Below, one piece after another: positions 42,298-51,350 of a stretch of DNA of 64,000 bases. The notes below the pieces were generated by a model that was given only the letters and a program-made list of their open reading frames with translations, was not told where the DNA came from and did no database searches. Source of the stretch: Thermohalobaculum sp039805905 (GTDB lineage: Bacteria > Pseudomonadota > Alphaproteobacteria > Rhodobacterales > Rhodobacteraceae); assembly GCA_039805905.1 (NCBI GenBank), contig JBDIVM010000007.1:62001-126000 (forward strand), given 5' to 3'. The position numbers were made by a program, and so were the translations under genes. Every line of letters starts with the position of its first letter. The first letter of the stretch is position 1.

Positions 42298-43500
42298 TCA
42301 CGCCGGGGTCTCCGCCCCGCCCTTCCGGAACGGCATCATTCCGCGCAGGGCACGGTTGTCCGACGCTACGGCGGCGCGCTCCTGCTCGAGATAGTCGGCC
42401 ACCGCCCGCCGGAAGCCCGGATCCGCGATCCAGTGCAGTGAGCGGGTGATGACCGGCTCGTAGCCGCGGGCGAGCTTGTGCGGACCCTGGGCGCCGGCCT
42501 CGACACGGGCGAGGCCCTGCGCGATGGCCCAGTCGATCGCCTGGTAGTAGCAGCACTCGAAATGCAGGCACGGGTGGTCCTCGACGCAGCCCCAGTAGCG
42601 GCCGTAGAGCGTGTCGCGGCCGATGAAGTTCAGCGCCCCCGCAACCGGGCGGCCGTCGCGCTCGGCCAGCACCAGCAGGATGTCGTCGCGCATGGTCTCG
42701 TGAATCAGATCGAAGAATGCGCGCGTCAGGTAGGGCCGTCCCCATTTGCGCCCGCCGGTGTCCTGGTAGAACTGCCAGAAGGCGTCCCAGTGCCTCGGCT
42801 CGATCGCGTCGCCGGTGAGCTGGCGGATCGCGATCCCGCGCGCCATCGCCTCGGCCCGCTCCCTGCGGATGTTCTTGCGCTTGCGCGACGAGAGGGCGGA
42901 AAGGAAGGCGTCAAAGTCCGCATAGCCGGCGTTGCGCCAGTGGAACTGCTGGTCGGTGCGCAGCAGCAGGCCGGCACGGCGGCCGAAGTCCCATTCCGCC
43001 TCGGTACAGAAGGTGATGTGGAGCGAGGAGAGCCGGTTCCGTTCGGTCAGCTGCACGGCGCCCTGCAGCAGCGCCGCGCGCACGTCGCCGGGTGCCGCCG
43101 GAGCGGACGGGTTCACCAGGAGCCGCGGGCCGGTCGCGGGTGTGAAGGGCACCGCCGACTGGAGCTTCGGGTAATAGTCGCCCCCGGCGCGCTCCCATGC
43201 CTGTGCCCAAGCGTGGTCGAAGACATACTCCCCCTGGCTGTGGCCCTTGAGGTAGAGCGGCATGGCGCCCGCCACCCGGCCGTCGACGGTGGCGAGCAGG
43301 TGTTGCGGCCCCCAGCCCGTCGCGGGCGTTGCCGAGCCGCTGGCCTCGAGCGCCAGCAGGAAGCGGTGCGTGACGAAGGGCGAGAACGGGCGTCCGCCAG
43401 CCGCCGCCTCGGGGGCAGCGCAGGCGTCCCAGCCAGCGGCCGGGATCCGGTCGATCCCCGGCAGCACCTGGACCTCGATCAGCCGCTCGCAGTCATCCAT
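42298..43500 (-). CDS. FemAB-like/GNAT-superfamily protein (DUF482, PF04339)
   Basis: 400 residues. Conserved blocks: RPFSPFVTHRFLLALEASGSA, PLYLKGHSQGEYVFDHAWA, FLSALSSRKRKNIRRERAEA, HIETMR-like region, and ARVEAGAQGPHKLARGYEP. The family is placed with FemAB/GNAT acyltransferases and is common in proteobacteria, but its substrate is unknown. ATG 43500 chosen over an adjacent GTG because of a GGAGGCGG site. It converges with the M3 peptidase gene 7 bp away. Confidence 0.82.
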   Translation of the reverse strand: MDDCERLIEVQVLPGIDRIPAAGWDACAAPEAAAGGRPFSPFVTHRFLLALEASGSATPATGWGPQHLLATVDGRVAGAMPLYLKGHSQGEYVFDHAWAQAWERAGGDYYPKLQSAVPFTPATGPRLLVNPSAPAAPGDVRAALLQGAVQLTERNRLSSLHITFCTEAEWDFGRRAGLLLRTDQQFHWRNAGYADFDAFLSALSSRKRKNIRRERAEAMARGIAIRQLTGDAIEPRHWDAFWQFYQDTGGRKWGRPYLTRAFFDLIHETMRDDILLVLAERDGRPVAGALNFIGRDTLYGRYWGCVEDHPCLHFECCYYQAIDWAIAQGLARVEAGAQGPHKLARGYEPVITRSLHWIADPGFRRAVADYLEQERAAVASDNRALRGMMPFRKGGAETPA

Positions 43501-43568
43501 CACCGCCTCCGGCGCCCGCTTCGCGCGACACTGGTGCGGTGCCGGCGCGCGTCAAGCGGGAGATGCGC

Positions 43569-44981
43569 TCATTCCTCCCGGAGCGAGCGGTTGAAGTAGT
43601 CGGTGATCGGCTTCAGCAGGTAGTTGATCGGGGTGCGCTCACCAGTCTGGATGAACACCTCGACCGGCATGCCGGCGACCAGCTCGAGGCCTTCGAGCTT
43701 TTCGAGCTCGCCATCCTTCAGCCTGACCTCGGCGCGGTAGAACGACCGGTTGCTCCGCTCGTCGGTGAAGGCGTCGGGAGAGATCTTCGACACGGTGCCT
43801 CCAAGCTCGGGCGTGGTGCGGGTGTTGAAGGCCGATAGGCGCAGCACCGCTTCCTGCCCGGCCTGGACGGAGTCGATGTTGACCGGCTCGATCTGGGCAT
43901 CGACCACCAGCGCCGAGTCGGTCGGTACGATGTAGAGCACCGGCTCGGCCGGCCGCACCACCGATTTCAGTGCATGAACCGTCAGATCGAGCACGATGCC
44001 CGCGAGCGGGGCGCGGATGTCCAGCCGCGAGAGGCGCTCGCGCAGGGCGATCCGGCGTTCCTTGAGCTCGAGCTCCTTGAAGCCTAGGTCGCGCAGACTC
44101 GAGATGGCCTCCTCGCGCTGCGCCGCTGTCAGCCGGAGCTGCTCGATCTCGAGCTCGGATATCTGCCCTCTGAGTTGGGCCGTCTGGGCCACCCGCTGGC
44201 CCTGCTGACCGGCCAGACTTGCGGCCTCGCGCTCGAGCGCGAGGACACGGCTCGCCTGCGCCAGCCCCTTGGCGAGGAGCTGCTGCTGGTCGGCAAGTTC
44301 CTTGGCGATGAGCTCGCTCTGGCGCTTGAGGGCCGCGATCTCGGCTTCCGAGCCCGCGATCTGCTCGCGGGTCTGCATCTGCCGCTCCTTGAGCACGTCG
44401 ATCTCTCGCTGCATGGTCTTCCGGGCGGCGTCGAACTGGGCCTGCTGGCCGTCGATCAGCTCCTGGACCTCGGCGTTCCGGGCCGCCGCCTCGACCAGTT
44501 CGGTGTCGAAGCTGATCGTGTCCAGGTCCGACTGCTCCGCAACCAGACGGCCGCGACGCGCCATCAGCTCCCAGAGTTCGCTCTCGAGCACGGTCAGCTC
44601 GGATTGCAGCGCGACGCCGTCGAGGCGGATCAGCACGTCGCCGGCCGCCACGCGGTCGCCCTCGCGCACCAGGATCTCGCCGACCACGCCGCCGTCCAGG
44701 TGCTGTACCACCTGCCGCTGGGCTTCGACCCGCAAGTTGCCCGATGCGATGATCGCCCCCTCGAGCGTCGCGGTGAATGCCCAGCCGCCGAGACCGCCCA
44801 CAAGCGCGATCAGGCAGATGACGCCAAACCGGATCTGCCTGGCGGCATCCCATCCGTCGCTGGCCGAAGGCGGCGCTGAGGCAGTAGTCGCAGCCTGCCC
44901 GGCGATCGCTACGGATCGCGTGGATACCGACCCCAGCGCGCCTGCGACGCGGCCGCCGAGCCTCTCGATCGCCGCCCTCAT
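43569..44981 (-). CDS. HlyD-family membrane-fusion protein of a type I secretion system
   Basis: 470 residues. Short cytoplasmic N-terminus, one membrane helix (about 52-71), a biotinyl-lipoyl-like half (GNLRVEAQRQVVQHLDGGVVGEILVREGDRV) and a long coiled coil (about 125-335). The second lipoyl half (RAPLAGIVLDL) and a beta-barrel domain with PVEVFIQTGERTP at the C-terminus follow. It bridges the ABC protein to a TolC-like outer-membrane channel. The start overlaps the ABC gene's stop (ATGA). PrtE/PrsE/LapC-like. Confidence 0.9.
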   Translation of the reverse strand: MRAAIERLGGRVAGALGSVSTRSVAIAGQAATTASAPPSASDGWDAARQIRFGVICLIALVGGLGGWAFTATLEGAIIASGNLRVEAQRQVVQHLDGGVVGEILVREGDRVAAGDVLIRLDGVALQSELTVLESELWELMARRGRLVAEQSDLDTISFDTELVEAAARNAEVQELIDGQQAQFDAARKTMQREIDVLKERQMQTREQIAGSEAEIAALKRQSELIAKELADQQQLLAKGLAQASRVLALEREAASLAGQQGQRVAQTAQLRGQISELEIEQLRLTAAQREEAISSLRDLGFKELELKERRIALRERLSRLDIRAPLAGIVLDLTVHALKSVVRPAEPVLYIVPTDSALVVDAQIEPVNIDSVQAGQEAVLRLSAFNTRTTPELGGTVSKISPDAFTDERSNRSFYRAEVRLKDGELEKLEGLELVAGMPVEVFIQTGERTPINYLLKPITDYFNRSLREE

Positions 44982-46741
44982 TCCGGCACCTGCGGAATGG
45001 CGGCGGCCGCGCCTCCGGCCGCCTGGAGGTTGCTGACAAGCTGCGGGTAGTTGCGCGTGCGCTTCCTCAGCACGTCGTCCCGCGGGCCGAAGTCCACCTG
45101 CACCCCCTTGTCGAGCATCAGCAGGAAATCGCAGGCCGCGATGGCGCTGGGGCGGTGCGCCATGACGATCACCGTGCGACCACGGGCCTTGGCCTCGCGG
45201 ATCGCGTCGACGAGTGCCTGCTCGCCCGGCGCGTCGAGGTTTGCGTTCGGCTCGTCGAGGATCAGCACCGGCGGATCGCGGTAGAGCGCGCGTGCCAGCG
45301 CCACCCGCTGGCGCTGGCCGCCGGAAAGCCTCTGGCCGCTGGCGCCGATCTGGGTGTCGTAACCCTGCGGCAGCGCCAGAAGCAGATCGTGGGCGCCGGC
45401 GCGCCTGGCGGCGGTAACGACCTCGGCGTCGTCGCGGCGCTCCTCCATGCGGGCGATGTTCTCGGCCACCGTACCGGCCATGAGCCCGATTTCCTGCGGC
45501 AGGTAGCCGATGTGGCGGCCCAGCTCGTCCTCGGGCCACTGGTCGGTGGCGGCGCCGTCGATCCGCACCTTTCCTACCGCGGGGCGCCAGAGCCCTGTCA
45601 GCACCTTCGCGAGCGTGGTCTTGCCCGCGCCCGACGGCCCGATCACGCCGAGGGCCGTGCCGGGCTCGACGCGGAAGGTGACGTTCCTGAGAAGGGGAAG
45701 GTTGTCGCCGGGCGCCGCGGCGCTGACCGCCTGCACCTCGATATGTCCCTTCGGCGCCGGAAGTGCCGTCTTGCGTGGCTCGGCAGGCGTCTTCGACAGC
45801 ATCTCGCCGAGCGAGCGCCACCCCTTTACGGCACGCTGGACCAGCGACCACTGGCCGATCGCCTGCTCGACCGGGGCGAGCGCCCGGCCGAGCATGATCG
45901 AGCCGGCGATCATCATGCCCGCCGAGATTTCCTGGCGCAGGACCAGCCATGCGCCGACGGCGAGCATCAGCGACTGCAGGTAGAAGCGCAGTGTCTTCGA
46001 CGCCGACCCGTAGCGCGCGGTCCGGTCGGAGGCCTCGATCTGGTGCGCCAGCGCCGTCTGGCGGAGCTTGAACCAGCGCGCGAGGCCGGCAGGCCGCATG
46101 CCGAGGCCCTGGATCGCCTCGGCGTTCTGGCGCATCGCCTCGCCCAGATTGTCGGATTCGGCGGCAGCCCGCTGCGATTCGGCCTGCGGCGCCTGCGAAC
46201 GGATCTGGGTGAGCGCCGTCAGCGCGACGAGGACAACGGCACCGGCGACCGAGAGCCATCCGAGAACCGGGTGGAAGATGAAGATCACCGCCAGGAAGAT
46301 CGGCACCCAGGGCATGTCGAAGAGGGCGAAGGGCGCCGGGCCGGCGAGCAGCGTCCGAACGGCCTCGAGGTCGCGGGCGCCGGTATTCGGCTTTGCCCGC
46401 TCGCTCGGCGCCACGGCGCGGCGCAGGGCCGCGGTCATGACCCGCGCGTCGAGCAGGGTCTGGAACCGTGCACCGGCGCGCGCCAGCACCCGGCCCCGGA
46501 TGAAATCGAGCAGCCCCATCATCGCGAAGAGCCCGGTGACGAGCACGAGCAGCGCCACCAGCGTCTCCTCGGACCGGCTGGTGAGCACGCGGTCGTAAAC
46601 CTGCAGCATGAACAGCGGGCCGGTCAGCATCAGCAGGTTCACGAAAACGCTGAACAGCGCGGCGGACAGGAAATGCGTCCGGCACTGCGCCATGGCAGCC
46701 CGCAGCTCGCGATTCTCCTGATTGCCCGCTCCGGCGATCAT
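44978..46741 (-). CDS. Type I secretion ABC transporter (PrtD/PrsD type)
   Basis: 587 residues. Membrane domain (about 25-290, with the family motif LMLTGPLFMLQVYDRVL) and an intact nucleotide-binding domain: Walker A GPSGAGKTT (368-376), LSGGQRQR, Walker B VLILDEPNANLD, H-loop MAHRPS. There is no N-terminal C39 peptidase, so the cargo should carry a C-terminal uncleaved signal, as RTX proteins do. GAGGTGAG site before the ATG. No RTX-type cargo or TolC gene is visible nearby. Confidence 0.92.
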   Translation of the reverse strand: MIAGAGNQENRELRAAMAQCRTHFLSAALFSVFVNLLMLTGPLFMLQVYDRVLTSRSEETLVALLVLVTGLFAMMGLLDFIRGRVLARAGARFQTLLDARVMTAALRRAVAPSERAKPNTGARDLEAVRTLLAGPAPFALFDMPWVPIFLAVIFIFHPVLGWLSVAGAVVLVALTALTQIRSQAPQAESQRAAAESDNLGEAMRQNAEAIQGLGMRPAGLARWFKLRQTALAHQIEASDRTARYGSASKTLRFYLQSLMLAVGAWLVLRQEISAGMMIAGSIMLGRALAPVEQAIGQWSLVQRAVKGWRSLGEMLSKTPAEPRKTALPAPKGHIEVQAVSAAAPGDNLPLLRNVTFRVEPGTALGVIGPSGAGKTTLAKVLTGLWRPAVGKVRIDGAATDQWPEDELGRHIGYLPQEIGLMAGTVAENIARMEERRDDAEVVTAARRAGAHDLLLALPQGYDTQIGASGQRLSGGQRQRVALARALYRDPPVLILDEPNANLDAPGEQALVDAIREAKARGRTVIVMAHRPSAIAACDFLLMLDKGVQVDFGPRDDVLRKRTRNYPQLVSNLQAAGGAAAAIPQVPE

Positions 46742-47094
46742 CCGCTCACCTCATTCAACTGATACGGAACATCACAAAAACGCTGCAATTGACAGCCATG
46801 ACGCAATAAATTGATGGTGATCATCCACCCACACGTCTCCCGGTGATCCATGTAGCGCAATCCGTTGCCGGAAGGCAACAACTCGGCGGAACCCCGTCGG
46901 GCCGCCTGCCTTGCCGCCGAATTGCCCGGATCATGGGCGACCCTCGGCGCCCAGAACGCCACATGCCGGTGCTGGAAGCAATGGGGACCCGGCGTTAAAT
47001 TATCGTAACATCCGGGGTGCAGGGTGACTCGGCGATTGCCCGGAGCGATTCTTTCGCCTAACCCGCGCCGATGGAGGGTCTTGGGAGAACAGGG
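46742..47094. other. 353-bp divergent region upstream of the type I secretion genes
   Basis: The part near the ABC gene (46742-46820) is AT-rich (cacaaaaacg, caataaattgatgg) and should hold its promoter. A small hairpin with a GGAA tetraloop (GTTGCC/GGCAAC) lies at 46864-46879. No gene is supported. Confidence 0.45.
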
Positions 47095-47718
47095 ATGAAA
47101 ATGGACCGCCGTGAGGTTCTGAACCGCGCCGTGCTGGGCATGGCGATCGCCGTCGCGCCGGGCATCTCGTCGTCGTGGGCGGCTGCGCTGAACAGCACCG
47201 AGGCGACGACCCATGTCGCGGGTACCATCGACGAGGTCGTCGCACTCGTCAACGCGCCCGGAGCCGCGCCGGACAAGGCCGCCCGGCTGCGCGAGATCAT
47301 GGAGCGCCGAGCGGCGATGCCGGAGATCGCGCGCTTCGCCGCCGGGGTTGCGTGGCGATCGATGAACGCCGAGCAGCAGGCGCGCTTCGTCGATGCCTTC
47401 GCCAGGTTCGTCTCGGCGATCTATGCCGGCCGGTTCCAGGAATATTCCGGCGCGGCGGCTTCGGGAAAGGTCTACCAGATCGGGCAGGTGGTCGATGCCG
47501 GCAAGAAGGGGATGCTGGTGAAGTCCTCGATCGTGCGTCAGGGCGAGGCTCCGGTCGCGGTCGACTGGCTGGTCACCGACCGTCCGGGGCGCGTGGCGAT
47601 TGCCGACATCGTCATCGAGGGCGTCTCGATGCTGGTCACCCAGCGCGAGGAGATCGGTGCCATGCTCGAGAGCCGGGGCGGCGACATCGAAAGACTCATA
47701 AAGGACCTTTCCGTCTGA
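47095..47718 (+). CDS. mlaC: MlaC/Ttg2D-family phospholipid-binding protein
   Basis: 207 residues. The N-terminus (KMDRREVLNRAVLGMAIAVAPG) looks like a Tat-type signal. The mature part has MlaC features: MERRAAMPEIARFAAGVAWRSMNAEQQARFVDAFARFVS, and a C-terminal VDWLVTDRPGRVAIADIVIEGVSMLVTQREE. MlaC carries phospholipids between outer and inner membranes. Here it stands alone with no mlaA, mlaD or mlaE next to it. ATG 47095 with a GGGAG upstream. Confidence 0.83.
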   Translation: MKMDRREVLNRAVLGMAIAVAPGISSSWAAALNSTEATTHVAGTIDEVVALVNAPGAAPDKAARLREIMERRAAMPEIARFAAGVAWRSMNAEQQARFVDAFARFVSAIYAGRFQEYSGAAASGKVYQIGQVVDAGKKGMLVKSSIVRQGEAPVAVDWLVTDRPGRVAIADIVIEGVSMLVTQREEIGAMLESRGGDIERLIKDLSV

Positions 47719-47745
47719 CCCGCTACCGGCCGGGCAGCGCCCGGT

Positions 47746-48189
47746 TCAGAGGATTGCGCCCTGCGCGGTGGCGCCCGGCGCCCGGCTCGACAGATATTTC
47801 CAGATGCCGCCGGCGCGCATCACTTGGCGGCCGCCGGCCCGGATCTCGCAGGCCATGAACGAAAGCTCGCGCACCCGCCTGAGCTGGGTCGCCTCGGCGA
47901 GAAGGCGCTGACCCGCTTTGGCCGCGGCGAGGAATTGGCCGTCAAGCTGGATTGTGGCGCAGGGATGCCCGTCGCCGGCAGCGAAGGTCGACGCGCCCAT
48001 GGCCACGTCGGCGAGGCTCAGCAGCACGCCGCCGTGACAGACTCCGCCGACATTGACGTGCCGGCCGTCGATCTCGAGCGCGGCACACCAGCGCCGCTCG
48101 CCGAGGGGCGCGAACCGGATCGGCCCGATATGGGCGTTGAAGCCCTCGCCCCTGACCTCGCGCCACGGCAGATCCGGATCGTATTCCAT
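47746..48189 (-). CDS. PaaI-family hotdog thioesterase
   Basis: 147 residues. Hotdog-fold motif NVGGVCHGGVLLSLADVAMG (about 46-65) with His52 and Asp61 as expected for the PaaI subfamily. It hydrolyses acyl-CoA esters; substrate unknown. ATG 48189 begins at the conserved N-terminus (MEYDPDLPW). It converges with mlaC (27 bp between stops) and diverges from the YjbQ gene (45 bp between starts). Confidence 0.82.
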   Translation of the reverse strand: MEYDPDLPWREVRGEGFNAHIGPIRFAPLGERRWCAALEIDGRHVNVGGVCHGGVLLSLADVAMGASTFAAGDGHPCATIQLDGQFLAAAKAGQRLLAEATQLRRVRELSFMACEIRAGGRQVMRAGGIWKYLSSRAPGATAQGAIL

Positions 48190-48234
48190 CCCGCGCCCCT
48201 TCTGCCCGTCCGGCGCTTCCCCTAGCATGAGCCG

Positions 48235-48657
48235 ATGCGCCAGATCACCGAGATTCTGAGCTTCCGGACAAGAGGCGCGGGACTCTACCCGATCACGCGC
48301 GAAATCGCCGCGTGGGTGGCGGCGCGGCATGGCGGAACCGGGCTCCTGACCCTGCTCAGCCAGCACACATCGGCGTCGCTGACGATCCAGGAGAATGCCG
48401 ACCCGGATGTGCGGCTCGACCTCGAGGACGCCTTCGCCGCGCTCGCTCCGGCCGGCGGTCCGGAACGCTACCGGCACCATCTCGAGGGCGACGACGACAT
48501 GGCGGCGCATATCCGCACCGTTCTGTCCGGGGTGCACCTTTCGGTGCCGGTCGCCGGCGGGCGCATGGTGCTCGGCACCTGGCAGGGGATCTACCTCTGG
48601 GAACACCGCCGCGGCGCGTCAGAGCGGCGGATCGCCGTGCATCTGCTTGCCGGCTGA
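48235..48657 (+). CDS. YjbQ/UPF0047 family protein
   Basis: 140 residues. Family blocks: LSQHTSASLTIQENADPDVRLDLEDAF, a DDMAAHIRT segment and GTWQGIYLWEHRR. The conserved His residues are expected to bind a metal; some members show weak thiamine-phosphate-synthase activity in vitro and the real role is unsettled. It ends 71 bp before the pseudo-ABC gene, on the same strand. Confidence 0.88.
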   Translation: MRQITEILSFRTRGAGLYPITREIAAWVAARHGGTGLLTLLSQHTSASLTIQENADPDVRLDLEDAFAALAPAGGPERYRHHLEGDDDMAAHIRTVLSGVHLSVPVAGGRMVLGTWQGIYLWEHRRGASERRIAVHLLAG

Positions 48658-48728
48658 CAGCGGACGTATGTGCAAGGTGCTTGCAACCTGGCCCCGGTTG
48701 CGAAAACTATCCGCATCGGGGGAGGCAC

Positions 48729-51350
48729 ATGGACAAGCGTTTCTTCAACTTCGTGTGGCGGCACTCGAAGCGCGAGCAGATCACCATCCTCGCGCTGACC
48801 GCGGTGTCGTTCCCCATGGTCTACATCTCGCTCGAGATCCCGAAGCGGATCGTCAACGATGCGATCAACGGGCGCGACTTCCCGCGCGAGGTCCTGGGGT
48901 TCGAACTGCAGCAGGTGCCCTACCTGCTCGTGCTCTGCTTCGCGTTTCTCGGCATGGTCGTGCTGATCAACGGCATGAAATGGCTGATCAACTACTCGAT
49001 CGGCGTCACGGGCGAGCGCATGCTGCGGCGGCTGCGCTTCATGATGTTCGAGTACGTGATGCGGTTCCGCATCTCCGCGTTCCGCAGGACCAAGCCCGGC
49101 GAGATCATCCAGATGATGCTGGGCGAGGTGGAACCGCTGGGAGGGTTCATCGGCGAGGTGATCGCGACCCCGGCGTTCCAGGGCGGGCTGCTCTGCGTCT
49201 ACATGATCTTCATCTTCATGCAGGATTTCTGGCTGGGCCTGGCGGCGATTGCGCTCTACCCGGTCCAGGCCATCCTGCTGCCGAAGATGCAGGCCAAGGT
49301 CATCCGGCTCAACAAGGCGCGCGCGCACAACACCCGGGTGCTCGCAGATGCGATCGGCGAGGGCATCACCAGCATCGCCGACATTCACACCAACGACACG
49401 GCGCGCTGGCACCTGGCCCAGATCTCCGGCCGGCTCTACCGCAACACGACGATCCGGATCGATCTGTTCAAGCGCAAGTTCACGATCAAGTTCATCAACA
49501 ACTTCCTGAACCAGCTGACGCCGTTCTTCTTCTATTCGGCCGGCGGCTACCTCGTGATCACGGGCGATCTCGACTTCGGCTCATTGGTGGCCGTGCTCGC
49601 CGCCTACAAGGATCTGGCCGGCCCGTGGCGCGAGGTGCTGAACTACCTGCAGCGCTGGAACGACTTCAACAGCCGCTATGAATTCGTCGTCGAGAGCTTC
49701 ATGGCCGAGGACATGTTCGGCACCGACCGGATCTTCGGCCCGGAAAGGGCGCCCTTGCGGGGCGACCTCGAACTCGCCGGGATCGAGGGCGGCCCCGGCA
49801 GCGGCGGCCTCACCGCACCGCGCCTGACGATCCGCCAGGGGCAGACCGTCGCGGTGGCCGGCGGCGGCAACGGCGCACGCGACGCCCTTATGCGCATGAT
49901 GGCCGGACTGCTCGAACCGGCGGCCGGACGAATCACCATCGGCGGCGAGCCGCTGACGGAGCTGACCATGCCGCGGCTCGGGGCGACGGTCGCCTATGTC
50001 GGTGCCGAGCCCGGCATCATCGCGCGATCGATTCGCGACAACCTGGTCTACGGGCTGCTGCGCCGGATGCCCGATCTGTCCGGACAGGCCGACGCGAACG
50101 TTGCGGCGATGCTCCGCGAGGCCAGGGCGACGGGCAACATGCAGGCGGACCCTGAGGGCGACTGGACCGATTACGAGGCCGCCGGAGTCCGTTCGCCCGA
50201 GGAGCTCGATCGCCGGCTGCTCGCCCTCGTGGATCGGGTCGGGCTTGCCGACGACATGGTCGCCAGCGCGCTCGACAGCCAGATCGACCGGAAGGATGCA
50301 GGGCGCTGGACGCAGCCGATTCTCGCGGCCCGGGCCGAGCTGGCCGCGTCGCTCTCCGCCGCAGAACTCGCTGACATCGCCGAGCCCTGGGTCGAGGGCC
50401 GGTTCAACACGAATGGCACACTGCTGGCCAACGTGCTTTTCGGGATGCCCGAGGAGATCGCAACCGGAATGCGCGGCTACATCCGGCAACCGCTTGTGAT
50501 CTCGGCGCTCGACGCGAGCGGCGCCCGGGCCGAGCTCGAGGCCATCGGCCGGGATATCGCCGGAGAGTTCGCGGATCTCGTCGCGACGGTCGACGAGAAC
50601 TCGCCGGTGCTGGACAGCTTCGCCGGTTATCCGAAGGCCGAGATCCTGGCGGCGGCCGACCTGGTGAAGGCGATCCACGCGAGCCCGGCGCAGGGCGTGA
50701 CCGATGAGCAGCGCGAGACCCTGCTCGCCCTCGCGCTCGGCTATGTGCAGACGCGCGACCGCCTCGACGTGGTCGACGAGACCCGCATCTCCAGCCTGAT
50801 GGACTGCCAGAAGCGGGCGCGGAGCCATCTGCAGGGCAAGCCCGGCTTCGTCTGTTTCGACGAGCCGCGTTTCAATCCCGGCAGGTCGATCGCAGAGAAC
50901 ATCCTGAACGCCATGCGTCGCTTCGACCGGAAATCCGCGTGGAAGCTTCTTGGCGAGCGCATGGAGGCGGCCATCCGCTCGGCCGGCCTGCGCGACGACC
51001 TGATCCGGCTCGGTCTCGGGGCCCCGGCGGGCAGCGGCGGCTCGAACCTGTCCGCGACCGCGCGACGGCGCCTGGCGCTGGCGCGTGCAATGCTGAAGCG
51101 CCCGAGCCTGGTGGTGCTCGACGGCGTTGCAGGCGGACGGTCGCCGGCCGATGTCGCGCTCCGGGAATCGATCCGGTCGGAGCTCCCCGAGGCGACTCTC
51201 GTCGTTGCGGTCGAGCATGCGGATGACGCCGACGCCGACTGCGCGATCGAGATCGACGATGACGGCGTCGCCCACCTCCGGCAGCCTTGCCGCCCGGCCG
51301 GAGATGCCGGTCGCGCAGCCGGGGAACGGAAGCGGAGGCAAGCCACATGA
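48729..51350 (+). CDS. ABC-exporter-like protein with degenerate ATPase domain and large insertion
   Basis: 873 residues. Residues 1-330 look like a type I ABC exporter membrane domain with about five or six hydrophobic helices (about 20-36, 63-82, 150-166, 169-186, 262-278). Residues 345-855 align with a nucleotide-binding domain whose key residues are changed. Walker A reads GGGNGARDA (378-386), with Lys to Arg384 and Ser to Asp385. The Q-loop Gln is Ala426, the signature is LSATARRR (774-781) and Walker B is LVVLDG (794-799) with the catalytic Glu lost. The H-loop His (His830) remains. About 350 residues separate Q-loop and signature where about 80 are usual. Strong GGGGGAGG site. It overlaps the cNMP-binding gene by ATGA. 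Probably cannot hydrolyse ATP; function unknown. Confidence 0.82.
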   Translation: MDKRFFNFVWRHSKREQITILALTAVSFPMVYISLEIPKRIVNDAINGRDFPREVLGFELQQVPYLLVLCFAFLGMVVLINGMKWLINYSIGVTGERMLRRLRFMMFEYVMRFRISAFRRTKPGEIIQMMLGEVEPLGGFIGEVIATPAFQGGLLCVYMIFIFMQDFWLGLAAIALYPVQAILLPKMQAKVIRLNKARAHNTRVLADAIGEGITSIADIHTNDTARWHLAQISGRLYRNTTIRIDLFKRKFTIKFINNFLNQLTPFFFYSAGGYLVITGDLDFGSLVAVLAAYKDLAGPWREVLNYLQRWNDFNSRYEFVVESFMAEDMFGTDRIFGPERAPLRGDLELAGIEGGPGSGGLTAPRLTIRQGQTVAVAGGGNGARDALMRMMAGLLEPAAGRITIGGEPLTELTMPRLGATVAYVGAEPGIIARSIRDNLVYGLLRRMPDLSGQADANVAAMLREARATGNMQADPEGDWTDYEAAGVRSPEELDRRLLALVDRVGLADDMVASALDSQIDRKDAGRWTQPILAARAELAASLSAAELADIAEPWVEGRFNTNGTLLANVLFGMPEEIATGMRGYIRQPLVISALDASGARAELEAIGRDIAGEFADLVATVDENSPVLDSFAGYPKAEILAAADLVKAIHASPAQGVTDEQRETLLALALGYVQTRDRLDVVDETRISSLMDCQKRARSHLQGKPGFVCFDEPRFNPGRSIAENILNAMRRFDRKSAWKLLGERMEAAIRSAGLRDDLIRLGLGAPAGSGGSNLSATARRRLALARAMLKRPSLVVLDGVAGGRSPADVALRESIRSELPEATLVVAVEHADDADADCAIEIDDDGVAHLRQPCRPAGDAGRAAGERKRRQAT

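Noticed and set aside
43569..46685. One 1038-codon frame covering both type I secretion genes
   Set aside because: The upstream two-thirds is out of frame with the ABC transporter gene; only the part from 44981 encodes the membrane-fusion protein. Two separate genes overlapping by ATGA are far better supported.
46757..46768. Motif AACTGATACG seen both here and near 3099-3108
   Set aside because: Ten bases shared by chance are plausible in 64 kb and the contexts differ in strand and distance to genes.
46738..46830. Short minus-strand reading frame just before the type I secretion ABC gene, ending in an overlap with its start
   Set aside because: Only about 28-38 codons, no ribosome-binding site and no similarity. 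It may be a leader peptide but cannot be supported.
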